DNA of 52,015 nucleotides, taken from assembly GCA_037968555.1 (NCBI GenBank), contig JBBKVS010000012.1:1-52015 (forward strand), in the 5' to 3' direction. Source of the stretch: JAWXBM01 sp037968555 (GTDB lineage Bacteria > Pseudomonadota > Gammaproteobacteria > Xanthomonadales > SZUA-36). The first letter of the stretch is position 1. The number at the start of each line of letters is the position of its first letter. Positions 23,285 through 30,469 of this stretch are shown piece after piece. Position numbers and translations under genes: made by a program. A model generated the notes under the pieces. The model was not told where the DNA came from. It ran no database searches and saw only the letters and a program-made list of their open reading frames with translations.

Positions 23285-24598
23285 ATGAAAAAAGCCGTTA
23301 GCAAACCGCTATCTGAGTTTAAACCGTGGCTTGCCGTAGCCAAGGCGCACAGCCGGGCACTGTGGCACCGTCAACGGCTACCGCCAGGAAAGCTGGTCGA
23401 CATCGGCGCGCTAGAGCGTGGGAACCGTAGCTTGTTGCTCGATTATGCCCAACAGCATGGGCCCGTATTCAAGGGCCTGATGGAGCGGCGACTGGTTGTT
23501 TGTGTGGTCGGTCACTCCCTGGGTCGTAATCTACTACGCGACCACGCGCAATCGCTGCAAGCCGTTTCCATTCAACTTGAATCTTTATTTCCTCAGGGCT
23601 TTATGCGCGGTATGCAAGGAACCACTCATCGCGACTATCGCAAGGCATTGGTGCGCGGCATTGCAGGGTTGGACATGAGCGCTTTTGCGCCCAGATGCGA
23701 ATCCATCACCACCAAAATACTGGCAGCGAACGCCAGTAAGCTGGCGAACGGAGCTTCAGCGCACTCATGGGCTGGTATTTTGGAAGAGATCGCTTCCAGC
23801 TCCCTGATTGAATTGTTCTTTGGTCCAGAGCCGGGCAGCGCGGCGCATGATCGCCTGCTGGCGGCCTACCAACGATTGGGCCCACATGGTGTGGTGTGGA
23901 ATGTGACCCGGCAACAAACTGAAGCCTACCAATCCCTTTTGATCGAACTCGATTCCATGGGTACCGACGTAGGTGGATTGTTGGCGCAACTGCAAGTGCA
24001 GGGCCAGGTCGACTCAACCTTGCTGGGGAACCTGATTTACATGGTTGAGCTAGGCCGTTACGACCTGCGCGGCCTGATGCGATGGATAGCCCGACACGCC
24101 GCGGATCAGCCACAGTGGCTGGACCAAATCGCCCATGAAACCCAATCTTCGAAGCCAACCAGTCATGAAAACTCTGTGGCCGAAGCGTTTGTGCTTGAAA
24201 CATTGCGCATGGACCAAAGCGAACGACTGATGCGACATGTCAAAAACGATTTTGAATTTGAAGGTTGGCTTATCCCTCGCGAAGCCATGATTCGTGTGTG
24301 CATGTGGGAAGGCCACAAAGACAGTCAGAATTTTCCGGATCCTTTTAAGTTTGACCCCACGCGTTTCCTCACTGGCAATCCAACGGGTGATCAGTATTCA
24401 CCTTTTGGCCTGGACCACCACCACTGCCCCGTCGCCGGGGTCTCAGTGCAACTGGCGGCTGCCTTCCTGCGTGCACTGGCAGGTAACTATAAGCTGCAGG
24501 GGCAAGGCACTGGACCGGCCGTACGTGGGCCATACCACTGGGAACCCTCACCCGGGTTCACAATCAGTCTTAACGAACGAGTTGGGGCGAGTTCGTGA
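23285..24598 (+). CDS. Atypical cytochrome P450
   Basis: A 437-residue cytosolic P450-like protein. The K-helix ExxR is present (ETLR in VLETLRMDQSERL), and a heme-binding cysteine, about residue 381, sits seven residues after the Phe of FGLDHHHC. Two standard features are missing: the second glycine of FGxGxHxCxG is Asp and the Gly after Cys is Val, and the I-helix lacks the AGxDT acid-alcohol motif (YMVELGRYDLRGLMRW). Loss of that Thr is known in peroxygenase-type and non-oxygenating P450s. Its stop overlaps the start of the synthetase gene (TGATG), so it probably modifies an amino acid or product handled by that enzyme. Starts by TTG at 23255 or ATG at 23285 are possible; the ATG is used. 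No ferredoxin partner gene is nearby. Confidence 0.82.
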   Translation: MKKAVSKPLSEFKPWLAVAKAHSRALWHRQRLPPGKLVDIGALERGNRSLLLDYAQQHGPVFKGLMERRLVVCVVGHSLGRNLLRDHAQSLQAVSIQLESLFPQGFMRGMQGTTHRDYRKALVRGIAGLDMSAFAPRCESITTKILAANASKLANGASAHSWAGILEEIASSSLIELFFGPEPGSAAHDRLLAAYQRLGPHGVVWNVTRQQTEAYQSLLIELDSMGTDVGGLLAQLQVQGQVDSTLLGNLIYMVELGRYDLRGLMRWIARHAADQPQWLDQIAHETQSSKPTSHENSVAEAFVLETLRMDQSERLMRHVKNDFEFEGWLIPREAMIRVCMWEGHKDSQNFPDPFKFDPTRFLTGNPTGDQYSPFGLDHHHCPVAGVSVQLAAAFLRALAGNYKLQGQGTGPAVRGPYHWEPSPGFTISLNERVGASS

Positions 24599-27420
24599 TG
24601 CTGAAACCAACTTTGACTCAGGAGAACACCTATCAGCAGTTTGCTCTGCAAGCGGAGCAGCATCCGCAAGCTGTTGCCGTCATCGATGAAACCGACCAGC
24701 TGAGTTACCGGGAATTGTCAGCACGCGCAGACGCAGTCGCAGCCTGTCTGCAGGCACAGGGTCTGGAGCCGGAACAGGCTGTCGCTGTGTTGATGAATCG
24801 TCGCGCCGACCTGTTAGCGGTGCTGCTGGGAATCTGGAAAGCCGGCGGCGCTTACGTGCCGTTTGATCCACGGGAACCTTTCGACCGCCTGTACCGCATG
24901 CAGACCTCCTGCGACAGTACGCTGATGATGGGCGACCGGGAATTGCTGGATGGCTATCGCCAACACTTGAAAACAAAGGGTGTGACGCTACCCCGCATGA
25001 TTGCCACCGAAAGCATTCCTTTCGACGCAGTAAATACTGCACCCACGCCCGTTCCCACTGGCGGTTCGCGACTGGCTTATTTGCTGTTTACTTCTGGCAG
25101 CACAGGCGAACCCAAAGCGGTGGAAGTGGAACATCAACAGGTACAGGCTTTGCTTCAATCGGCTTGCAAGCTTTTGGGTTTCAGCCAATACGATCGCTAC
25201 CTCGCCGCTTCGACAATTGCTTTCGATGCCTCGGTCACCGAGTTATTCCTGCCGCTGGTCACTGGCGCGAGCCTGTTGCTACGTGACCGGAGAATATTGC
25301 TGGATCCGCGCCGCTTGGCCCGCGAAGTGGTGGAGTACGGTGTTACGGTGATTCAGACCGGCCCATCAGTCTGGCAGGTGATGCTGGCTGAGGTCCCGGA
25401 CTTTCCACGGGTACGAGTGGCCATTACCCACGGTGAAGCGATCAGTCCTGAGTTTGCCCGACAACTGGCGCAACAAGGCGATACTGTGTGGAACCTGTAC
25501 GGGCCTACTGAAACCACCGTATGGGCAACAGGCGCGCAACTGCGTACCGATGATCCTCCCGGTCTCTCCACTACATCGGCGCCTATCGGATACCCGCTAC
25601 CGCACGTGGTGGCTCACGTTCTGGATGATGATGGCATACCAGTACCGGATGGAGAAGCCGGTGAACTATGCCTGGGTGGCTCCAGTGTCGCCCGCGGATA
25701 TCGCAATCATGCGGAATTGACCCGGGCGCAATTCGTTACGATTCATAGTGAACGAATGTATCGCAGTGGTGATTTGGTGGTGCGGGATGCTAATGGCGCA
25801 TTGCACTACTTCGGCCGCAACGATGACCAGATCAAGGTGCGCGGGGTGCGTGTAGAACCCGGAGAGATCGAAGCCGCATTGCAACACATCCCTCAGGTTT
25901 CCCAGGCCGCAGCAACCTGGTTTACCACCGCCAGCGGAACTAAAGCTATTGTTGCCGCTCTGGTACTGAAACCGGGCGCTACCGCCCTGGCCGGCGACCT
26001 GCATCAAAGCCTGTCCACCATCCTGCCCGCAACCATGATTCCGGCGCGTTACCTGTTTTTACCCGTATTGCCCATAACCACCAACGGCAAAGTGGATCGG
26101 GCAGCCATTCGCACGGAAGCTGAAGCTCCACCATCGGCTGGCCAGAACGTACCTGAAACAAGAGAACCAGGCAGTTCGCAAACCAGGCAACCACCACGTC
26201 GCCTGAATTACACCGAACAAGCCATCGCGAGAGTATGGCAACGCATATTGGGACTGGAGGTAGTGGCGCCGGACGATCATTTTTTCTCCATCGGCGGTGA
26301 TTCACTGGCCGCGGTTCAAATGATGCTGGAAATCGAGGAGCGCTTCGGGCTGCTACTGCCGGTTCACCTCGCTTTTGAAGCACCCACCCTTGAAACATTG
26401 TCGCTGCGAGTGGAGCGTGCCCAGCAGAAACAGGAAGATGAACTTAGTAGCGGATTTGTTTTTCCCTTGGTGACTGCCGGAGAGGGCCCGCCGATTTTCT
26501 TTAGTGGCGTGGAGCTCTCTTTCGCGCGGCGTGGCGTGTGGGAATTGCCTTGCCCATTGTTCTCAATCGCCAATTGGGCGATTGGCAGCGGCTTTGTCAA
26601 TGCCAGTTCGCTTTCTGCACTGGCCGCTGAGCACCTCGAAGCTGTCCGCCAACTACAGCCGGCTGGACCATACCGGCTTGCAGGCTATTCGCTGGGTGGT
26701 TTGATTGCGCTCGAAATGGCGCACCAACTGCGAGCTGCCGGTGAGACCGTCGAAATGTTGTTTTTGCTTGACCCGATGGCCCCGGAACACGTTCGGCTAT
26801 CTGGGGACAAAATCCTGTCTCAAAAAAACCTGTTGTCTTCGAAGCAGCCTGAATCTTTACGAAAGAAAATATCCAAGTACTGCCATAAAGTTGTGCTGGG
26901 CCCTGACGAGAGAGGTGTAGGCGAGTACATCAAAACGCTGCTGCAGCTTCCCGGATTGCCACCCATCCAACGCCCCGCGTTTTTTGGTTGGCTTCATTAC
27001 CTCGCAGTTAACCAATATTTGCGACGCCCCAATGTAGCTTCGCGGCTGATGTTTCCCCGAACACGCTGGCGCGCCTTCTGGTTTGCGGCTCAACGCATGG
27101 TCGGTAATTATGTCGCACTGCCTTATGACGGTTCTGTGGTGGCAGTGTTCTGCCAGCAGGGGCTACGCGGCGAGGTGTGGAAATCCCTGTTAGGACCAAA
27201 TGCACGCGAATACTGGCTGGAAGCTCCCCACCTGGCCTTGTTCGACGAAGACATGCTGAAGAAATGGATGGGCTGGCTGGGCGAATATCTACACAGCAGC
27301 TCGAATCATGAACCCGGCCAAAGCCGAACATCCCTTTCTGCCTGCAATGCCGATTCTGCAGTCGCTCCTGACTCCGCAAACTCGATCGAAAGTCGGGGTC
27401 AGAGTAAAGTGCCAGAGTAA
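24598..27420 (+). CDS. Single-module nonribosomal peptide synthetase, A-T-TE, without condensation domain
   Basis: A 940-residue enzyme. The adenylation domain (about 10-510) has LLFTSGSTGEPKAVE, NLYGPTETTVW, YRSGDLV, the GRNDDQIKVRGVRVEPGEIE core and the catalytic Lys of TNGKVDRA. The carrier domain (about 535-605) has FFSIGGDSLAA with the phosphopantetheine Ser569. The thioesterase has the nucleophile S698 in GYSLGG, LLDPMAP and APHLALF, so a Ser-Asp-His triad is possible. By eye against PheA the binding pocket reads D-A-T-Q-I-H-L-V-W-K, which I cannot match to a known amino acid. There is no condensation domain. Such A-T-TE enzymes make self-condensed quinones, furanones or lactones from keto acids or hydroxy acids. 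The last ten or so residues are encoded by a repeat. Confidence 0.88.
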   Translation: MLKPTLTQENTYQQFALQAEQHPQAVAVIDETDQLSYRELSARADAVAACLQAQGLEPEQAVAVLMNRRADLLAVLLGIWKAGGAYVPFDPREPFDRLYRMQTSCDSTLMMGDRELLDGYRQHLKTKGVTLPRMIATESIPFDAVNTAPTPVPTGGSRLAYLLFTSGSTGEPKAVEVEHQQVQALLQSACKLLGFSQYDRYLAASTIAFDASVTELFLPLVTGASLLLRDRRILLDPRRLAREVVEYGVTVIQTGPSVWQVMLAEVPDFPRVRVAITHGEAISPEFARQLAQQGDTVWNLYGPTETTVWATGAQLRTDDPPGLSTTSAPIGYPLPHVVAHVLDDDGIPVPDGEAGELCLGGSSVARGYRNHAELTRAQFVTIHSERMYRSGDLVVRDANGALHYFGRNDDQIKVRGVRVEPGEIEAALQHIPQVSQAAATWFTTASGTKAIVAALVLKPGATALAGDLHQSLSTILPATMIPARYLFLPVLPITTNGKVDRAAIRTEAEAPPSAGQNVPETREPGSSQTRQPPRRLNYTEQAIARVWQRILGLEVVAPDDHFFSIGGDSLAAVQMMLEIEERFGLLLPVHLAFEAPTLETLSLRVERAQQKQEDELSSGFVFPLVTAGEGPPIFFSGVELSFARRGVWELPCPLFSIANWAIGSGFVNASSLSALAAEHLEAVRQLQPAGPYRLAGYSLGGLIALEMAHQLRAAGETVEMLFLLDPMAPEHVRLSGDKILSQKNLLSSKQPESLRKKISKYCHKVVLGPDERGVGEYIKTLLQLPGLPPIQRPAFFGWLHYLAVNQYLRRPNVASRLMFPRTRWRAFWFAAQRMVGNYVALPYDGSVVAVFCQQGLRGEVWKSLLGPNAREYWLEAPHLALFDEDMLKKWMGWLGEYLHSSSNHEPGQSRTSLSACNADSAVAPDSANSIESRGQSKVPE

Positions 27421-27464
27421 AATTCGGGATCAGAGTCCTTATTCTGGCACTTGACTCTGTCCCC
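27395..27464. repeat. Palindromic repeat, second copy of the GGGGTCAGAG family
   Basis: Arms at 27395-27416 (GGGGTCAGAGTAAAGTGCCA plus two bases) and 27443-27464 pair over 22 bases with two mismatches. Another internal GGGATCAGAGTC lies in the loop. The end sequences match the 20-base-armed element at 7231-7301. It spans the stop codon of the synthetase gene and ends six bases from the stop of the convergent ybjQ-like gene. Confidence 0.8.
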
Positions 27465-27469
27465 ATTAC

Positions 27470-27790
27470 TTATTCCGGCTCAATCACCACCGCAGTTCCA
27501 ATGGCCAGTAGTTCGGCTGCACCGCCCATCATCACCGAGGTTGTGAAGCGGGTAGCGATAACGGCGTTGGCGCCCAGGGAAGCGGCTTCAGCTGACATCC
27601 GGTCCAGCGATTGCTCGCGACTCTCGGCCATCAGCTTGGCGTATTCATGAATTTCCCCGCCGACGATATTCCGCAGGCCAGCCATGATGTCCTTGCCGAT
27701 ATGACGGGCCCGAACCGCGTTGCCACGCACCAGCCCCAGGGTTTTAACGATTTTATGATGGGCAATATGTTCACTGGTCACAATCAGCAT
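27470..27790 (-). CDS. YbjQ/UPF0145 family heavy-metal-binding-domain protein
   Basis: A 106-residue protein of the UPF0145 group, recognised from VTSEHIAHHKIVKTLGLVRGNAVRARHIGKD, the middle VGGEIHEYAKLMAESREQSLDRM and ANAVIATRFTTS near the end. Structures of the family are small oligomeric alpha-beta barrels; their function is unknown although some are annotated as metal binding. The start at 27790 is preceded by GGAG. One base separates its start from the stop of the anti-sigma gene, so it is the third gene of the sigma operon and may be a target or accessory of that system. Confidence 0.88.
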   Translation of the reverse strand: MLIVTSEHIAHHKIVKTLGLVRGNAVRARHIGKDIMAGLRNIVGGEIHEYAKLMAESREQSLDRMSAEAASLGANAVIATRFTTSVMMGGAAELLAIGTAVVIEPE

Positions 27791-27791
27791 T

Positions 27792-28235
27792 TTAAATCTC
27801 CACGTCTTTGTATTTATCGGTTTTCTGCTCCAGCAGACGCTGACGCAATACGGAATACAGCAACACTGCCAGGCCACCATAAATAGCCACCAGCATCAAC
27901 TTGGTCCAGACCGGCATGCTCGGGTCCGAGATAAAAACATACAGGCCGACTGCGCCCGCAACCAGTATTCCCGCAATAAACATTATCCATCCCACACTTC
28001 GTGGTGTCTGAACGCTTGGGTTATTCATGTCTTCTCTCCACTTGTCTTCACCAAATATACTGAGCTTTCCCGCAGCGACACGCTGCTTGAGCAACTTCAA
28101 TTCCTCCAGCGTCTCACCGCATTCAGCACACTGCTGGCAGTGCTGCTCCACGCGCTGTCGCTGTTGTTGCGTCAACTCGCCGTCGATATAGCCCGATAGC
28201 ATTTCACCGACGTGTTGTTCCATTTCATTCATCAT
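27792..28235 (-). CDS. Membrane anti-sigma factor with zinc-finger (ZAS-like) domain
   Basis: A 147-residue protein. The cytosolic N-terminus has SGYIDGELTQQQRQRVEQHCQQCAECGETLEEL, whose H-C-x2-C-x2-C cluster is the zinc-binding pattern of anti-sigma factors. Two membrane segments follow, at about residues 84-104 and 112-130, so only a short loop is exposed to the periplasm. A protein of this form holds the co-encoded ECF sigma factor at the membrane. AGGAG lies nine bases before the ATG at 28235; a TTG at 28241 and ATG at 28232 are alternatives. It overlaps the sigma gene by 11 bases. With no periplasmic sensor domain, the signal may be redox or zinc state at the cysteine cluster. Confidence 0.85.
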   Translation of the reverse strand: MMNEMEQHVGEMLSGYIDGELTQQQRQRVEQHCQQCAECGETLEELKLLKQRVAAGKLSIFGEDKWREDMNNPSVQTPRSVGWIMFIAGILVAGAVGLYVFISDPSMPVWTKLMLVAIYGGLAVLLYSVLRQRLLEQKTDKYKDVEI

Positions 28236-28728
28236 CTGCAATGAACTCCTTTTTCAATGCCAGGCGGGCCCGGTGCAGGCGCGACATAACGGTGCCTGCA
28301 GGCACGTCCAGCACCTTGGCAATTTCTCGGTAACTAAGACCCACGTAATCACTGAGCACAATGATCTGGCGTTGTGCGTCTTCAAGGCGGGCCAGGGCAA
28401 CTTGCAAAGCCCGGTCACGCTGCTCGATCAGCAAGGACTCTTCCGGACCCAAAGCTGAGTCGACCAACTCGTCGACCTCATCAGCAGAGGGCTTGCGCAG
28501 GCGAATCATGTCGATGCAGCGATTCCGCACCACGCGCATGAACCAGGTTTTCAGTGTGCCCTTGCTGGCATCCCAGGCTTCGGGGCGTTGCAAGGCGGTA
28601 GTGAGCGCATCGTGTACCGCATCAGCAGCATCATCGACACTGCCCAGCATTTGCGTTGCAAAGGCATGGGCGCCGTTTCCGAGGTGGGCAAGTTCATGCT
28701 GCATGGGGTGGCTCTTCATTGGGTTCAT
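28225..28728 (-). CDS. ECF-type RNA polymerase sigma factor
   Basis: A 167-residue extracytoplasmic-function sigma factor. Region 2 covers about residues 17-77 (SVDDAADAVHDALTTAL and KTWFMRVVRNRCIDMIRLRK). Region 4 covers about 105-160, with LEDAQRQIIVLSDYVGLSYREIAKVLDVPAGTVMSRLHRAR, the -35-binding helix-turn-helix. There is no extra C-terminal domain. Translation of the anti-sigma gene overlaps its end by 11 bases, and ybjQ follows. ATGs at 28728, 28719 and 28704 could all be starts; the first is used. The minus-strand sequence just upstream has a possible own promoter (28734-28759). Its regulon cannot be deduced from the window. Confidence 0.9.
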   Translation of the reverse strand: MNPMKSHPMQHELAHLGNGAHAFATQMLGSVDDAADAVHDALTTALQRPEAWDASKGTLKTWFMRVVRNRCIDMIRLRKPSADEVDELVDSALGPEESLLIEQRDRALQVALARLEDAQRQIIVLSDYVGLSYREIAKVLDVPAGTVMSRLHRARLALKKEFIADDE

Positions 28729-29122
28729 TGTAATTACGTTTCAGGCCAGGTTTTATTCCCTGTCGAGCCCGGCAAGGTACGTCAGCCCGCCTGTCGTCTG
28801 ATCGATACCGCTGAACCACATATCTTGCGGCGCTGTTGCAGTTCATCCAAAGCTGGAATATACGTACGCCACGAAAAAGGGGATTTCAGTCGCACTTTCT
28901 TGTGCGACCTCGGCGAACTCAGTGTCGTCATCAGGGAAGGGGGTGCAGGCAATCCTTTGCCTCGCATAAGAGCTCTCCACAATCTTTATCAGGAAATAGA
29001 AAACAAGGATGTTGCCGCAATTGCGGCACGGGCGCGCGTGTATCCAGAAAATTTTTATCAAAGATGGATGCACGACGTATATCACTGTTTTACATCAACT
29101 ATGTTTGATGGGGGTTATCCTA
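28729..29122. other. Divergent intergenic region between sigma operon and secreted-protein gene
   Basis: A 394-base region with no credible gene; an open frame of 196 residues on the plus strand starts inside the sigma gene and shows no recognisable protein features. It holds a hairpin GTCGCAC-TTTCTT-GTGCGAC (28889-28908) and a perfect 16-base palindrome TGCCGCAATTGCGGCA (29013-29028), 94 bases before the next start codon, which could be an operator. Confidence 0.55.
28734..28759 (-). promoter_or_regulatory. Possible ECF-type promoter for the sigma operon
   Basis: On the minus strand GGAATA (28759-28754) is separated by 15 bases from CGTAA (28738-28734), resembling the GGAA...CGT type of ECF promoters. 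It would place the transcript start about at the first ATG of the sigma gene, implying a leaderless message or use of a later ATG. This is weak evidence by eye. Confidence 0.25.
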
Positions 29123-30094
29123 ATGAAAGTTCTGAAATTTGTACTGCCAGTAGTTTCAACGATTGCAATATTGGCTAGCAGTCTCACGATTGCCAATCAT
29201 GAAGCCACTCTGAGCGCTCCAGAATCGTTAGATCAGCAAATTGTACCCTACATAATTCCCGGCGCTAATCCGGGTGGAAATCGGAATTGTGCCGAGGTTG
29301 GCGCTGCGATTTGGCATAACGCAGCCTATTATCAATGTTGGAGCGCCAAGAGAGATCCAGGAGATTTCGGACTGGGTTTCGCCGATATCAGCGGTAATCC
29401 TCTTTGTGATCGCAATACCATTACAGCAAGCAATGATGGAACTTATGTGGAATTTACAGCTGGCCCGGATGGTGTGGGTGCGGCGATTCTTAAGGGCGGC
29501 AGCGGTGGTGGAAACGTGTATGTTTATGCACCACAGGCGTTGAATGATTCAGGACTTGCTTCCCCGCTCAACCCTAATGGAAACCCGGCCGGATTAAGTC
29601 ATTCAGATGGCTTTTGCTGGAATCCTGTTGAGCGGGATGACGGCCCGGGTCCAGGCTGCTATGAGGACGAAACGGCCTGGGGTACTGGCACACGTTACGT
29701 AACCCGCGGAAATTGGGCTACTTACACAACCTACAACGGCGGCGCCATGACGGTGAACCTGTTAGCCGGTCAAACCATGCTCGCCGGTGTGGTCGACTTC
29801 TCAGCCCCTGTTGGTGGAATTGTGACCATATCGATTTTTCTCAACGAGGGTTGGAGATTCGCGCTCAACCCTGTGGGTGAAATTGACGGAACGCCCATTT
29901 TTGACAACAACATCAAGGTTCAGCATTACACGGTTAAGCCACAGGCTAAAAATCCGGCACCTGGGCTTTTCCAGTGGAAGACGGTTGCGGAATCGGATCA
30001 GTTTGGTGAAATTGATGTGCCAGCAGTACCGGCTGGCAAGTACTACGGTGTCCATGTTGACGTAGAACGGGAAGTCGATTGCCCCGAACTTTGA
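29123..30094 (+). CDS. Secreted protein of unknown function
   Basis: A 323-residue protein that I do not recognise. It has a signal peptide (VLKFVLPVVSTIAILASSLTIA) and a mature part rich in Gly, Asn, Asp and aromatic residues with eight or so cysteines (NCAEVG, YQCWSAK, PLCDRN, GFCWNP, GCYEDE, DCPEL). The predicted content is mostly beta strand. Segments such as ATYTTYNGGAMTVNLLAGQTMLAGVVDFS look like a carbohydrate- or surface-binding beta sandwich, but no family motif is certain. The start at 29123 has GGGGG upstream and fits the signal peptide; the frame is open further upstream. It is followed by a strong terminator hairpin, so it is probably transcribed alone. Confidence 0.7.
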   Translation: MKVLKFVLPVVSTIAILASSLTIANHEATLSAPESLDQQIVPYIIPGANPGGNRNCAEVGAAIWHNAAYYQCWSAKRDPGDFGLGFADISGNPLCDRNTITASNDGTYVEFTAGPDGVGAAILKGGSGGGNVYVYAPQALNDSGLASPLNPNGNPAGLSHSDGFCWNPVERDDGPGPGCYEDETAWGTGTRYVTRGNWATYTTYNGGAMTVNLLAGQTMLAGVVDFSAPVGGIVTISIFLNEGWRFALNPVGEIDGTPIFDNNIKVQHYTVKPQAKNPAPGLFQWKTVAESDQFGEIDVPAVPAGKYYGVHVDVEREVDCPEL

Positions 30095-30469
30095 GTTTTC
30101 GGGTTAAACATTCTATTGATTTATTCCGATACGATGCTCTAACGATATAAAACCAGCGGGTTCGGCAGTTTGCCGAGCCCGCAGTTCTTCGGCCCTGAAC
30201 TACCCTGCCTATCCTGCCCGACCCACAACACCTCAGCAAAATGGGGTTTTGAATCGACTCAAAGCGCTGGTTCCGCTGTTCTCATTCGCTCATAAGAGAT
30301 GATTTCACCCAAATTGGGCGGTGAGCTTTCTTCACAAGTATTTCCAGAAAAATCTTGCGCTTGAAGCACAAATCGTGGATTCTATGTCAGGTGTATCAGG
30401 GATGATCACCGGTGAGGCAGGAGCTTCATCGAACCGCGCTTTATTTGGGCACGCGCTGGAGCAAGGGAA
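30095..30469. other. Intergenic region before the metalloprotease gene
   Basis: Apart from the terminator at 30156-30182, this 375-base gap has a small hairpin at 30305-30324 (TCACC, then CCAAATTGG, then GGTGA) and no clear promoter. No gene was seen. Confidence 0.5.
30156..30182 (+). terminator. Rho-independent-type terminator after the secreted-protein gene
   Basis: GCGGGTTCGGCA and TGCCGAGCCCGC pair over 12 bases with one G-U type mismatch and a 3-base loop, followed by AGTTCTTC. It lies 62 bases after the stop. The T-stretch is short, so efficiency is uncertain. Confidence 0.6.

Noticed and set aside
28588..29178. Plus-strand frame of 196 residues across the sigma-factor start and the following gap
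   Set aside because: It is antisense to the sigma gene for the first part, and the rest has no motif or plausible start.
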